A stretch of DNA of 64,000 nucleotides, from assembly GCF_014649995.1 (NCBI RefSeq), contig NZ_BMUC01000003.1, positions 1 through 64,000 of the forward strand. Direction: 5' to 3'. Numbering within the stretch: the stretch's first letter is position 1; every line of letters starts with the position of its first letter. The position numbers and the translations under genes were made by a program. This DNA comes from Streptomyces griseoflavus. GTDB taxonomy: Bacteria; Actinomycetota; Actinomycetes; Streptomycetales; Streptomycetaceae. The notes beneath the pieces were generated by a model. It ran no database searches and was not told the origin of the DNA. It was given only the letters and a program-made list of their open reading frames with translations. Of the stretch, positions 26,260 through 35,775 are shown one piece after another.

Positions 26260-27954
26260 CTAGGCCGTCTGCGCGGCCGCCGCCCGGCCGGCCGCCCGGC
26301 CGGAGAAGAGGCAGCCGCCGAGGAAGGTGCCCTCCAGCGCGTTGTAGCCGTGGACGCCTCCGCCGCCGAAGCCCGCCACCTCGCCCGCCGCGTACAGCCC
26401 GTCGACCGGCCGTCCGTCGGCGCCGAGCGCGCGCGAGTCGAGGTCGGTCTGGATGCCGCCGAGGGTCTTGCGGGTGAGGATGTTGAGCTTGACCCCGATC
26501 AGCGGACCGGCCGCCGGGTCGAGGATGCGGTGCGGGGTGGCGACCCGGCCGAGGCGGTCGCCGATGTAACGGCGGGCGTTGCGGATGCCCTGCACCTGGG
26601 CGTCCTTGCTGTAGGTGTTGGCCAGTTGCAGGTCGCGCGCCTCGATCTGGCGCCGCAGGAGCGCCGCGTCCAGCAGGGGCTCGTCGGTGAGGGCGTTCAT
26701 CTTCTCGACGAGCTGCTCGACGGTCGGGGCGGTCACGAAGTCCGCGCCCTTGCGCAGGAAGGCGTCCACCGGCCCGGGTGCGCCCTTGCCCAGCACGCGT
26801 TCCCGCAGGAAGCCGGTGCGGTCCTTGGCGGTGATGTCGGGGTTCTGCTCGGAACCCGACAGCGCGAACTCCTTCTCGATGATCCTCTGGGTGAGGACGA
26901 ACCAGGAATGGTCGTGTCCGGCGATGTCCTCGGTGGTGCGCAGGTGTTTCAGCGTGCCGAGGGTGTCGTAGCCCGGCAGGCACGGCTCGGGGAGCCGGCG
27001 GCCCAGGGCGTCGAACCACATGGAGGACGGGCCGGGCAGGATGCGGATGCCGTGCCCGGGCCACACCGGGTCCCAGTTGCGCAGGCCCTCGGTGTAGTGC
27101 CACATGCGGTCCCGGTTGACCAGCCGCACTCCCGCGCGGGCGCTGATGTCCAGCATCCGCCCGTCGACGTACGCCGGGACGCCGGTGACCATCTCGCGGG
27201 GCGGGGTGCCCAGCCGCTCGGGCCAGTACCGGCGGACGATGTCGTGGTCGGCGCCGATGCCGCCACTGGTGACGATCACGGCCTGCGCGGTGAGTTCGAA
27301 CTCGCCGATCGACTCCCGGCTGGAGGCGACACCGCGCGGTGCGTCGTCCTCCGCCAGCACGGTGCCCCGCACCCCGCGCGCGGTGCCGCCCTCGACGACG
27401 AGTTCGTCGACCCGGTGCCGGTGGTGGAAGGTGAGCAGCCCGTCGCGGCTGGCCTGGCGGGCGTGGTGGACGAAGGGCTCGACGACGCCGGTCCCGGTGC
27501 CCCAGGCGATGTGGAAGCGGGGCACGGTGTTGCCGTGGCCGTCCGCGCGGAGGTCGCCGCGTTCGGCCCAGCCGACGGTGGGCAGGAAGGTGATGCCGTG
27601 GCCGTTCAGCCAGGACCGCTTCTCCCCCGCCGCCCACTCGACGTACGCCCTCGCCCAGCGCACCGCCCAGCTGTCCTCGTCGTCGAGGCGGTCGAAGCCG
27701 GCGCTTCCCCGCCAGTCGCTCCAGGCCAGGTCGAAGGAGTCCTTGATGCCGAGGCGCCGCTGTTCCGGTGAGCCCACCAGGAACAGCCCGCCGAAGGACC
27801 AGAAGGCCTGGCCGCCGAGGTTGGCGGCGTTCTCCTGGTCGACCAGGGCGACCCTGCGGCCCTGGCTGGTCAGCTCGTGGGCCGCGACGAGGCCCGCGAG
27901 TCCCGCTCCGACGACGATGACGTCGGCATCCATGGCGACCGTCCCTTCCTTCAT
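26260..27954 (-). CDS. FAD-binding dehydrogenase (KsdD/fumarate reductase-like)
   Basis: 564 residues. The FAD dinucleotide motif VIVVGAGLAGLVAAHEL is at the N-terminus and the closing motif VDGLYAAGEVAGFGGGGVHGYNALEGTFLGGCLFSGRAAG at the C-terminus. Members are annotated as flavoprotein dehydrogenases related to 3-ketosteroid delta-1-dehydrogenase and fumarate reductase; substrate unknown. Its ATG overlaps the stop of the upstream TetR gene by four bases, so the two form one operon and the regulator is probably autogenous. Confidence 0.87.
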   Translation of the reverse strand: MKEGTVAMDADVIVVGAGLAGLVAAHELTSQGRRVALVDQENAANLGGQAFWSFGGLFLVGSPEQRRLGIKDSFDLAWSDWRGSAGFDRLDDEDSWAVRWARAYVEWAAGEKRSWLNGHGITFLPTVGWAERGDLRADGHGNTVPRFHIAWGTGTGVVEPFVHHARQASRDGLLTFHHRHRVDELVVEGGTARGVRGTVLAEDDAPRGVASSRESIGEFELTAQAVIVTSGGIGADHDIVRRYWPERLGTPPREMVTGVPAYVDGRMLDISARAGVRLVNRDRMWHYTEGLRNWDPVWPGHGIRILPGPSSMWFDALGRRLPEPCLPGYDTLGTLKHLRTTEDIAGHDHSWFVLTQRIIEKEFALSGSEQNPDITAKDRTGFLRERVLGKGAPGPVDAFLRKGADFVTAPTVEQLVEKMNALTDEPLLDAALLRRQIEARDLQLANTYSKDAQVQGIRNARRYIGDRLGRVATPHRILDPAAGPLIGVKLNILTRKTLGGIQTDLDSRALGADGRPVDGLYAAGEVAGFGGGGVHGYNALEGTFLGGCLFSGRAAGRAAAAQTA

Positions 27955-28553
27955 CCGGTGAGCAGCGCGGTCAGCAGTTGTTTCAGCCAGGCCCGGGCGC
28001 CCGCGACGTCCCGGTCGAGCAGCAGTCGGGTAGTGACCCCGTCGTAGGCGGCGACCACGGCGTGCGCGGCGCCCTCGGCGTCGCCGAGGACGGCGGACAG
28101 TCGCGTGTGGCCGCGGGCCCGGGCCAGCCGGTCGGCGATGGCCCGCCGCAGCCGCGCCCGGTGTTCCAGCAGGCAGCGCGCCACCTCGGGGTCGCGGGCG
28201 GCGTGCACCAGGAAATCGGTCTTGACCAGCAGCCAGTCACGGTCGAGCAGCAGGACGTCGGCGACACGGTCGACGGCGGCGGTCACGTCGAGGTCGGGAC
28301 CGTCCAGGGCCAGGGCGCCGGAGACCTGCTCCGCGATCAGTTCGGCGCGCTCCGCATACAGGGCGAAGAACAGCTCGTCCAGGCCGTCGAAGTTGGAGTA
28401 GAAGGCGCCTCTGGTGTAACCGGCCGCCTCGCAGATCTCCTCGATCGAGACGTGCCCGAAACCCTTGGCGGCGAACACCGAGAACGCGGCGTCCAGGAGG
28501 TTCGCGCGCGTGCGCAGCCGACGCCGGGTGACCCGCCCCGCCGTGTCCCCCAC
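27951..28553 (-). CDS. TetR-family transcriptional regulator
   Basis: 200 residues from GTG 28553. The helix-turn-helix reads VSIEEICEAAGYTRGAFYSNFDGLDEL, and the effector domain ends VAGARAWLKQLLTALL. GTG 28553 was chosen over a frame opening at 28643 because a GGGAGGGG site precedes it and because two palindromes at 28585-28618 would otherwise be coding. It is co-transcribed with the FAD dehydrogenase and divergent from alkB. Confidence 0.87.
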   Translation of the reverse strand: MGDTAGRVTRRRLRTRANLLDAAFSVFAAKGFGHVSIEEICEAAGYTRGAFYSNFDGLDELFFALYAERAELIAEQVSGALALDGPDLDVTAAVDRVADVLLLDRDWLLVKTDFLVHAARDPEVARCLLEHRARLRRAIADRLARARGHTRLSAVLGDAEGAAHAVVAAYDGVTTRLLLDRDVAGARAWLKQLLTALLTG

Positions 28554-28584
28554 CGCCGTGCCACCCCCTCCCGCTCCGCCGCTC

Positions 28585-28618
28585 GATACGCGAACGTATC
28601 CGATACACCGGTGTATCG
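28585..28618. promoter_or_regulatory. Two adjacent palindromes, candidate TetR operators
   Basis: GATACG-CGAA-CGTATC (28585-28600) abuts the 18-base perfect palindrome CGATACACCGGTGTATCG (28601-28618). Both share the GATAC core. They sit upstream of the TetR-FAD dehydrogenase operon and about 70 bases ahead of alkB, so both directions could be controlled. Confidence 0.7.
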
Positions 28619-28689
28619 AACAGACCCGTGCGCGAGGCGCCACGGAATCGATCTAGAACAGGTTTTCGATTCGGGGGTACTGTGGAGAG

Positions 28690-29328
28690 ATGAGCACGCA
28701 CCACGCCCCGGCACTCCAGGGGTCCCTGTTCGACCAGGCCGACGAGCTGCGGCTGGGCCCGCTCGACGGAGTGCGCCGCACCGAGCTGGGCCGGGGCGCC
28801 TGGATCGACGTCCTGCCGGGATGGCTCGGCGGGTCCGACGCGCTCTTCGAGCGACTGGCCGCCGAGGTCCCCTGGCGGGCCGAGCGGCGGCAGATGTACG
28901 ACCAGGTCGTGGACGTGCCCCGGCTGCTGTCGTACTACCGCGCGGGCGACCCGCTGCCGCACCCGGTGCTGACCGAGGCCCGCGAGGCGCTCAGCGCGCA
29001 CTACGCCGGCGAACTGGGCGAGCCGTTCGCCACCGCCGGGCTCTGCTACTACCGCGACGGCCGGGACAGCGTCGCCTGGCACGGCGACCGGATCGGCCGG
29101 GGCGCGCGCGAGGACACGATGGTCGCGATCCTCTCCGTGGGCGCGCCGCGCGACCTGCTGCTGCGTCCGCTGGGCGGCGGCGGGACCGTGCGCCGTCCGC
29201 TCGGGCACGGCGACCTCATCGTGATGGGCGGCTCCTGCCAGCGCACCTGGGAACACGCCGTCCCCAAGAGCGGCCGCGCCGCCGGACCGCGCATCAGCGT
29301 CCAGTTCCGCCCGCGCGGGGTGAACTGA
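28690..29328 (+). CDS. alkB: AlkB-type 2-oxoglutarate/Fe(II) dioxygenase (alkylated DNA repair)
   Basis: 212 residues. Iron ligands are visible as WHGD (H131, D133) and WEHAVPK (H189), and the 2-oxoglutarate arginines as RISVQFR (R201, R207). AlkB oxidatively removes methyl groups from N1-methyladenine and N3-methylcytosine. A GGAGAG site precedes the ATG. GGGTAC at 28675-28680 resembles a SigB -10 but has no GNNT in register. The length matches bacterial AlkB. Confidence 0.9.
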   Translation: MSTHHAPALQGSLFDQADELRLGPLDGVRRTELGRGAWIDVLPGWLGGSDALFERLAAEVPWRAERRQMYDQVVDVPRLLSYYRAGDPLPHPVLTEAREALSAHYAGELGEPFATAGLCYYRDGRDSVAWHGDRIGRGAREDTMVAILSVGAPRDLLLRPLGGGGTVRRPLGHGDLIVMGGSCQRTWEHAVPKSGRAAGPRISVQFRPRGVN

Positions 29329-29396
29329 CCGGCCGGAAGGCTGTCCTCCCCGCCCCCGCTCCCCCACACTGGGCCGCACCCGGACGGGGAGGGCCG

Positions 29397-30617
29397 ATGG
29401 GCGCGGACACGGGGCGCGCGGCCGGGGACGCCCGGCGCGGCGAACTCGACGTGCTGCGCGCCCTGGTCGTCGTCGGGCTGGTCTTCTTCCACGCCGCCCT
29501 CGTCTTCTCCCCGGACGACGACTTCTACGTCAAGAACCCGCGCACCACGGACGCCGTCACCGTCCTCGCCGGGTTCGGCGTGGTGTGGGCCATGCCGGTG
29601 CTGTTCCTGGTGGCCGGGCTCGGCGCCCGCCACTCGGTCCGCCGCAGGGGCGCCGCCGGGTTCGCCCGGGAACGTCTGCTGCGCCTGGGCGTTCCGCTGG
29701 TCTTCGGGACGGTGGTGCTGTGCCCCCTCCCCCAGTGGCTGCGGCAGCGCGCCGCCGGCCCCGGACACGACGAGGCGTACGGGCGGTTCTGGGCACGCTT
29801 CCTGACCGTGCGCGCGGACCTCGCCGACTTCCCCTTCGTCCTGGACGGTGAGCACTTCGAGACCGGCCACCTGTGGTTCGTGGTCCTGCTGCTGACCTTC
29901 TGTCTGCTGCTCGCGCCGGTCGCCGCACGGCTGGCGGCCGGGGCGGAACGCGTGGTCCCGGCGCTACGGCGCCGGCCCGCGCTGCTCCTGCTGCCCGCCC
30001 TGCCGCTCGCCGCGGTCAACGCGCTGCTCGGCATGGAGGAGGGCTTCGCGGGCTGGAACCGCTGGGCCTACCTGCTCTTCTTCGCCTGCGGTTTCGCGCT
30101 CGCGGACGACGAACGCGTCCGCGAGGCGACCCGCCGCGTCGCGGTCCCGGTGGGCGTGCTCGGCGTGGTGCTGTTCGCCGGGACCGCGCCCGGCTTCGTC
30201 GCGGGGGACGACCCGTTCACCGCGGGGACACCGTCCGCGCTGGCGACCCGGGCGCTGTTCGGGGCGGCCGGCTGGTGCTGGGTGGTCGCGATCACCGGTC
30301 TGCTGGACCGGCCCCGGCGCCCGCGCGTGCGCCCCGGCGGCCGCGGCCGGCCCCCGCTGCCCGCCCGTCTGGCGCCCGCCGCGCTTCCGGTGTACGTGCT
30401 GCACCAGCCGGTCGTGGTGGCCCTCGCGTACGGCGTGGTCGGCTGGTCCGCGCCGGCGGCCGTCAAGTACGCGGTGATCGTGGCCGCCTCACTGGCGGTG
30501 GTCCTCGTGCTGTACGAGTACGGGGTGCGCAGGACGGCGGTGACCAGGTTCCTGTTCGGGATGCGCCCGCGAGGGCCGTCGGGGCGCCCCGGCCCGCCGC
30601 CCGCGTCCCCACCGTGA
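29397..30617 (+). CDS. Acyltransferase-3 family membrane protein
   Basis: 406 residues with about ten hydrophobic helices. It starts with the acyltransferase-3 hallmark RRGELDVLRALVVVGLVFFHAAL, including the conserved Arg and His, and has LPVYVLHQPVVVALAY near the end. Family members move acyl groups onto surface sugars or lipids; no substrate is suggested by neighbours. GGGGAGGG sits just before ATG 29397. About 68 bases separate it from alkB. Confidence 0.85.
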   Translation: MGADTGRAAGDARRGELDVLRALVVVGLVFFHAALVFSPDDDFYVKNPRTTDAVTVLAGFGVVWAMPVLFLVAGLGARHSVRRRGAAGFARERLLRLGVPLVFGTVVLCPLPQWLRQRAAGPGHDEAYGRFWARFLTVRADLADFPFVLDGEHFETGHLWFVVLLLTFCLLLAPVAARLAAGAERVVPALRRRPALLLLPALPLAAVNALLGMEEGFAGWNRWAYLLFFACGFALADDERVREATRRVAVPVGVLGVVLFAGTAPGFVAGDDPFTAGTPSALATRALFGAAGWCWVVAITGLLDRPRRPRVRPGGRGRPPLPARLAPAALPVYVLHQPVVVALAYGVVGWSAPAAVKYAVIVAASLAVVLVLYEYGVRRTAVTRFLFGMRPRGPSGRPGPPPASPP

Positions 30618-30667
30618 TCTGCTGTCCTCCTCACCCCGGACACGGACGACGCGAACACGGGACGGTC

Positions 30668-31414
30668 ATGCGAGCGACAGTGCGGCACGTGGCGGACGGC
30701 ACCTACCTGGTGCACGGCACGAACACCAACTGGGTGATCCTCACCGACGGGGACGCCGTCACGCTGATCGACACCGGCTATCCCGGCGACCGCGAGGGAC
30801 TGCTCGCCTCCCTGGCCGAGGTGGGGAGTTCCCCCCGGGCGGTGACGGCCGTGCTGATCACCCACGCCCACAACGACCACCTGGGCTCCGCCGAATGGCT
30901 GAGCGCCGCGCACGGCACCCCCGTCTACGCCCACGAGGCCGAAGTCCCGCACGCGCGGCGGGACTTCCTGCACCAGGTGAGCGTCGGGCAGGTGCTGCGC
31001 AACGGGTGGCGGCCGGGCGTGCTGCCGTGGGCCGCGCACGCCCTGCGCAGCGGCGGAACGGCGGATGTCGCGGTCACCTCGCCCGAGCCGTTCCCGGGGT
31101 CCGGTCCGCTCGACCTGCCCGGCCGGCCCGTGCCCGTGCACACACCGGGCCACACCGCCGGGCACTGCGCCTTCCACCTCCCCGACCGGGGGGTGGTGGT
31201 GTCCGGCGACGCCCTGGTGAACGGTCATCCCACCTCGCGGACCGGGGGGCCGCAGATGCTGACCGACATGTTCCACCACGAGCGCGCCACCGCCGTGGCC
31301 TCGCTGGACGTCCTGGCCGGGCTCGACGGAGACCTGCTGCTGCCCGGCCACGGCCCCCTGCACGAGGGGCCCGTACGGGACGCCGCCCGGCTGGCGCGGG
31401 AGCGCGCCCCATAG
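30668..31414 (+). CDS. MBL-fold metallohydrolase
   Basis: 248 residues. The zinc-binding set is complete: THAHNDHLGS, HTPGHTAGHCAF, SGDALV and LLPGHGP. The glyoxalase-II-like or lactonase type of metallo-beta-lactamase fold is likely; substrate unknown. It lies 50 bases after the acyltransferase in the same direction. Confidence 0.9.
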   Translation: MRATVRHVADGTYLVHGTNTNWVILTDGDAVTLIDTGYPGDREGLLASLAEVGSSPRAVTAVLITHAHNDHLGSAEWLSAAHGTPVYAHEAEVPHARRDFLHQVSVGQVLRNGWRPGVLPWAAHALRSGGTADVAVTSPEPFPGSGPLDLPGRPVPVHTPGHTAGHCAFHLPDRGVVVSGDALVNGHPTSRTGGPQMLTDMFHHERATAVASLDVLAGLDGDLLLPGHGPLHEGPVRDAARLARERAP

Positions 31415-31454
31415 GGTGAGGTGACGATCACCGCGAGACGAGGACACCGCAGCC

Positions 31455-32687
31455 ATGGCACTGCAGATCAACGCCACCAACCCGGAGCACCCCGCGCTCC
31501 TGTTGGAACTGCCGTGGCACCTGCCGCTGGAGGACTGGCCCCAGGAGTACCTGGTGCCGCTGCCGCGCGGCATCTCCCGCCACGTGGTGCGCTACGCGCG
31601 CGCCGGCGACGAGGTGATCGCGGTCAAGGAACTCGCCCAGCGGCCCGCCCTGCGGGAGTACGAGCTGCTGCGGGACCTCGACCGGCTCGGCATCCCGGCG
31701 GTGGACCCGCTCGCCGTGGTCACCGGCCGCACCGAACCCGGCGGGGAACCGCTGGAGAGCGTCCTGGTCACCCGGCACCTCGGCGGCTCGATGCCGTACC
31801 GGTCGATGTTCGAGACGACGCTGCGCCCGGCGACCATGCACCGGCTGATGGACGCGCTCGCCGTGCTGCTGGTCCGGCTGCACCTGGCCGGGTTCGCCTG
31901 GGGCGACTGCTCGCTGTCCAACACGCTCTTCCGGCGGGACGCGGGCGCCTACGCCGCCTACCTCGTGGACGCCGAGACCGGGGACCTGCACCCCGAACTG
32001 AGCCCGGGGCAACGCGAGTACGACCTCGACCTGGCCCGGGTCAACATCAGTGGCGAACTGCTCGACCTGGAGGCGTCCGGGGCACTGCACCCCTCCGTCG
32101 ACCCGATCGAGTTCGGCACCGAGATCTGCGCCCGCTACCAGAGCCTGTGGCAGGAGCTGACCCGCACCTCCGTCTACCCGGCGGGCAAGTACCACTACAT
32201 CGAGCGCCGCATCCGGCGCCTGAACGACCTCGGTTTCGACGTGGCCGAGATGCAGATCGAGCACGCCTCCAACGGCGACACCGTCACCTTCGTGCCGAAG
32301 GTCGTCGACGCCGGTCACCACCAGCGCCAACTGCTGCGGCTGACCGGGCTCGACGCCGAGGAGAACCAGGCCAGGCGGCTGCTGAACGACCTGGAGAGCT
32401 GGATGGCCACCCAGGACGACTACGCCCCGGGTGACCCCCTCGGCGCCCGTCCGGAAGTCCTCGCCCACCGCTGGGTGCGCGAGGTCTTCCGGCCCACCGT
32501 GCGTTCCGTCCCCCCGGACCTGCGCGGCCCGATGGACGCCGCGGAGATCTACCACGAACTCCTGGAGCACCGCTGGTACATGTCCGAACGGGCCCAGCAC
32601 GACATCGGACTCGACACGGCCGTCGAGGACTACGTCCGCACCATCCTGCCCAGGGCGCGGACGACCCTCCAGCCGACGGAGGACTGA
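31455..32687 (+). CDS. DUF4032 family protein
   Basis: 410 residues. The N-terminal half resembles a lipopolysaccharide-kinase-like fold (VIAVKELAQRPALREYELLRDL, then FAWGDCSLSNTLFRRDAGAYAAYLVDAETGDL), with GD...N and D residues where kinases keep catalytic and metal sites. The C-terminal half is the DUF4032 domain. Activity is unproven. About 40 bases separate it from the MBL gene, with a GAGACGAGGA site; the two may be co-transcribed. Confidence 0.85.
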   Translation: MALQINATNPEHPALLLELPWHLPLEDWPQEYLVPLPRGISRHVVRYARAGDEVIAVKELAQRPALREYELLRDLDRLGIPAVDPLAVVTGRTEPGGEPLESVLVTRHLGGSMPYRSMFETTLRPATMHRLMDALAVLLVRLHLAGFAWGDCSLSNTLFRRDAGAYAAYLVDAETGDLHPELSPGQREYDLDLARVNISGELLDLEASGALHPSVDPIEFGTEICARYQSLWQELTRTSVYPAGKYHYIERRIRRLNDLGFDVAEMQIEHASNGDTVTFVPKVVDAGHHQRQLLRLTGLDAEENQARRLLNDLESWMATQDDYAPGDPLGARPEVLAHRWVREVFRPTVRSVPPDLRGPMDAAEIYHELLEHRWYMSERAQHDIGLDTAVEDYVRTILPRARTTLQPTED

Positions 32688-32700
32688 GCCGGCCGCGGAC

Positions 32701-33573
32701 TCAGGCGGGCGGGACGACCGCCACCGGGCAGTCCGCGTGGTGCAGGACGCCGTAGGCCACCGAGCCGATCCGGGTGCCCACGGCGGTGCGACGGGCGCGG
32801 CGGCCGACGACCATCAGCTGCGCGGTGCCCGACACCGACAGCAGCACCTGCCCGGCGCTGCCCATCTCCACGTGCTCGACGACGCGGACGTCCGGGTAGC
32901 GCTCCCGCCAGGGGGCGAGGGCCGCCGCCAGGGACTTCTGCTCGAACGGTTCGAGGCCGCCGGCCTCGTCGAGGAGCTGGAGGGAGGCGGGACTGTAGGC
33001 GAACACCGGCGGCAGCGCCCAGGCGCGCACCGCGCGCACGGTCGCCCCGCGCCGGGCGGCCGTCTCGAAGGCGAAACCGAGCACGGCGGCGCTGTCCTCC
33101 GGGTCGCCCTGCTGCCCCACGACGATCTCGTGCCCGGCTGCCTCGTCGGAGGCCTGGTCCCCGGCGCGGACGAACACGATCGGCCGGCCCGCCCCGACGA
33201 TCACCTGCTGGCCGACCGAACCGACCAGGAAGCCCATGATCCGGCCGTGCCCGCGCGAGCCGAGCACCAGCATCTCCGACTCGGCCGCCAGCGCCGTCAG
33301 CGTCTCCACGGCGTCGCCCTCCAGGACGTCCGTGGTCACGGACAGCTCCGGGTGCCGGTCCCCGGCGGTGCGGGCCGCCTCACCGACCGAGTCGCGCACC
33401 CACTGCTCCTGGGCGGCCCTGTCACCGGCCTGCACCGCGCCGCCCGGCTCGAACGTCCAGGCGTGCACCACCCTGAGCGGCAGCCCCCGGCGGACCGCCT
33501 CCCTGGCCGCCCAGTGCAGCGCGGCGAGGCTCTCCTCGGTTCCGTCGATCCCTGCCGTGATCGGGCGCGTCAT
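32701..33573 (-). CDS. Tandem universal stress protein
   Basis: 290 residues with two Usp domains (about 1-140 and 150-290). Each ends in the ATP-binding pattern G-x2-G-x9-GS: GSRGHGRIMGFLVGSV and GRRARRTAVGTRIGSV, the first more canonical than the second. Universal stress proteins respond to starvation, hypoxia and damage. ATG 33573 is preceded by an AGGA-type site; the longer open frame upstream lacks family similarity. Confidence 0.9.
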   Translation of the reverse strand: MTRPITAGIDGTEESLAALHWAAREAVRRGLPLRVVHAWTFEPGGAVQAGDRAAQEQWVRDSVGEAARTAGDRHPELSVTTDVLEGDAVETLTALAAESEMLVLGSRGHGRIMGFLVGSVGQQVIVGAGRPIVFVRAGDQASDEAAGHEIVVGQQGDPEDSAAVLGFAFETAARRGATVRAVRAWALPPVFAYSPASLQLLDEAGGLEPFEQKSLAAALAPWRERYPDVRVVEHVEMGSAGQVLLSVSGTAQLMVVGRRARRTAVGTRIGSVAYGVLHHADCPVAVVPPA

Positions 33574-33632
33574 GCGGTTCCTCCCGGTGTCGTGTCCACT
33601 GCGCGGGGTCCAGTCTTCCCTACGCTGGCCGC

Positions 33633-33986
33633 ATGACCTTGAGGTGGGAGCAGGTAGTGATGGACGCGGCCGATCCGGTGGCCCTCGGACGCTGGTGGTG
33701 CGAGGCCCTGCGCTGGGTGGTGGTGAACGACGCCCCCGGTGAGTTCGAGATCCGTCAGTCCCCGGACCGGCTGCCGGGCCTGATCTTCGAACCGGTGCGG
33801 GAGGCCAAGGCCGGCAAGAACCGGCTGCACCTGGACTTCCGGCCCGAGGACCAGGACGCGGAGGTGGCCCGGCTCCTCTCGCTCGGCGCGCGCCGGGTGG
33901 ACATCGGGCAGGGCGAGCAGACCTGGGTGGTCCTCGCGGACATCGAGGGCAACGAGTTCTGCGTGCTGTCGTCCCGCCCCGGGTGA
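33633..33986 (+). CDS. VOC-family (glyoxalase-like) protein
   Basis: 117 residues, a single VOC/glyoxalase-like domain: QVVMDAADPVALGRWWCEAL, then HLDFRPEDQDAEVARLLSLGARRVDIGQG and DIEGNEFCVLSS. This is the 'glyoxalase_6'-type group common in actinomycetes, with no defined substrate. It is divergent from the universal stress gene, and a hairpin follows the stop. Confidence 0.85.
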   Translation: MTLRWEQVVMDAADPVALGRWWCEALRWVVVNDAPGEFEIRQSPDRLPGLIFEPVREAKAGKNRLHLDFRPEDQDAEVARLLSLGARRVDIGQGEQTWVVLADIEGNEFCVLSSRPG

Positions 33987-34010
33987 GGCCCGCCCGTTCC
34001 TGAGCGGGCC
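33987..34010 (+). terminator. Hairpin after VOC gene
   Basis: GGCCCGC and GCGGGCC form a seven-base stem around a ten-base loop, overlapping the stop codon region of the VOC gene. Confidence 0.4.
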
Positions 34011-34098
34011 GGCGCGAACACACTTACGATGGCAGGGCCGGTGCGGTGGCCGGACCGGGTCCGCCGTGCCGGGGAACCTACCGCCCCGTGGGGGACGT

Positions 34099-35775
34099 AT
34101 GACCCAGGCCGCCGGCCCAGCGCGGACCGTCATCATGACCGTCGACGACGACCCGGGGGTCTCCCGCGCCGTGGCCCGGGACCTCAGGCGGCACTACGGC
34201 GCCTCATACCGGATCGTGCGCGCGGAGTCCGGCGAGTCCGCGCTCCAGGCGCTGCGCGAGCTGAAGCTGCGGGGCGACCTCGTCGCCGTGATCCTCGCCG
34301 ACTACCGGATGCCGCGGATGAACGGCATCGAGTTCCTGGAGCAGGCCCTGGACGTCTTCCCCGGGGCGCGGCGGGTGCTGCTGACCGCCTACGCGGACAC
34401 CGGTGCGGCGATCGACGCCATCAACGTCGTCGACCTCGACCACTACCTCCTCAAGCCGTGGGACCCGCCGGAGGAGAAGCTCTACCCGGTCCTGGACGAC
34501 CTCCTGCGGGCGTGGCGGAGCGGCGACCACCGGCCCGTGCCCAGCACCAAGGTGGTCGGGCACCGCTGGTCGGCGCGCTCCTCCGACGTACGGGAGTTCC
34601 TGGCCCGCAACCAGGTGCCCTACCGGTGGTACTCCTCCGACGAACCGGAGGGCCGGCGGCTGCTGGCCGCCGCGGGCGAGGACGGGATACGGCTGCCGGT
34701 GGTGATCACCCCGGACGGGTCGCCCCTGGTGGAGCCGGAGACGGTGGACCTCGCCGACCGGGTGGGCCTCGCGACGACCCCCGCGGCCGACTTCTACGAC
34801 CTGGTGGTGATCGGCGGCGGTCCGGCGGGGCTCGGCGCGGCGGTCTACGGGGCGTCGGAAGGCCTGCGCACGGTGCTCGTGGAGCGGTCGGCGACCGGCG
34901 GGCAGGCCGGCCAGAGCTCCCGGATCGAGAACTACCTGGGTTTCCCCGACGGGGTGTCGGGGGCGCAGCTCACCGACCGGGCACGGCGGCAGGCCACCCG
35001 GTTCGGCGCGGAGATCCTCAGCGCCCGCGAGGTGACGGGACTGGAGACGGCCGGCGCCGCCCGGGTCGCGCGGTTCTCCGACGGTTCCGCGGTCGCCGCG
35101 CACAGTGTGATCCTGGCGACCGGGGTGTCCTACCGGCGGCTGGCGGCGCCGGGCTGCGACGAACTGGGCGGCTGCGGCGTCTACTACGGGTCCGTGCTGA
35201 CGGAGGCCGCCGCCTGCCAGGGGCAGGACGTCTACATCGCCGGCGGCGCCAACTCGGCGGGCCAGGCGGCGATGTACCTGTCCCGGTTCGCCAAGTCGGT
35301 GACGCTGCTGGTGCGCGGTCCCGGTCCGGCGGCCTCGATGTCGTACTACCTGATCCAGCAGATCGACCGGGCCCGGAACATCTCGGTGCGGAGCGGGACG
35401 GTCGTGGAGAGCGCCCACGGCGACGGCCACCTGGAGGGGCTGACCCTGCGCGACACGGACAGCGGGCGGAGCGAACGCGTCGACGCGCAGTGGCTGTTCG
35501 TGTTCATCGGCGCCGCCCCGCTGACCGACTGGCTGGACGGCACGGTGCTGCGGGACGAGCGGGGGTTCATCCTCGCCGGGCCCGATCTGACCGCCGACGG
35601 GCGGCCACCGGCGGACTGGGAACTGGACCGGCCGCCGTACCACCTGGAGACCAGTGTGCCCGGGGTGTTCGTCGCGGGCGACGCCCGCGCGGAGTCCGCG
35701 AAGCGCGTGGCGTCCGCCGTCGGAGAGGGAGCCATGGCCGTGATGCTCGTCCACCGCTATCTGGAGCAGTCGTGA
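34099..35775 (+). CDS. Receiver domain fused to thioredoxin-reductase-like flavoprotein
   Basis: 558 residues. Residues 1-140 are a receiver (VDDD at 15-18, phosphoacceptor D68 in LADYRMP, LLKPW lysine). Residues about 150-215 are thioredoxin-like without cysteines. Residues about 220-555 are a TrxR-type flavoprotein with FAD motif VVIGGGPAGLGAA, NAD motif YIAGGANSAGQAA and closing VFVAGDARAESAKR. The redox CxxC of TrxR (CATC) is absent; the segment reads CGVYYGSVLTEAAAC. It therefore probably does not reduce thioredoxin. ATG 34099 follows GGGGGACG. The stop overlaps the downstream kinase start by four bases, so these are presumably cognate. Confidence 0.9.
   Translation: MTQAAGPARTVIMTVDDDPGVSRAVARDLRRHYGASYRIVRAESGESALQALRELKLRGDLVAVILADYRMPRMNGIEFLEQALDVFPGARRVLLTAYADTGAAIDAINVVDLDHYLLKPWDPPEEKLYPVLDDLLRAWRSGDHRPVPSTKVVGHRWSARSSDVREFLARNQVPYRWYSSDEPEGRRLLAAAGEDGIRLPVVITPDGSPLVEPETVDLADRVGLATTPAADFYDLVVIGGGPAGLGAAVYGASEGLRTVLVERSATGGQAGQSSRIENYLGFPDGVSGAQLTDRARRQATRFGAEILSAREVTGLETAGAARVARFSDGSAVAAHSVILATGVSYRRLAAPGCDELGGCGVYYGSVLTEAAACQGQDVYIAGGANSAGQAAMYLSRFAKSVTLLVRGPGPAASMSYYLIQQIDRARNISVRSGTVVESAHGDGHLEGLTLRDTDSGRSERVDAQWLFVFIGAAPLTDWLDGTVLRDERGFILAGPDLTADGRPPADWELDRPPYHLETSVPGVFVAGDARAESAKRVASAVGEGAMAVMLVHRYLEQS

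Noticed and set aside
28675-28680. GGGTAC as a SigB-type -10 for alkB
   Set aside because: No GNNT lies 14-16 bases upstream, unlike the four accepted sites.
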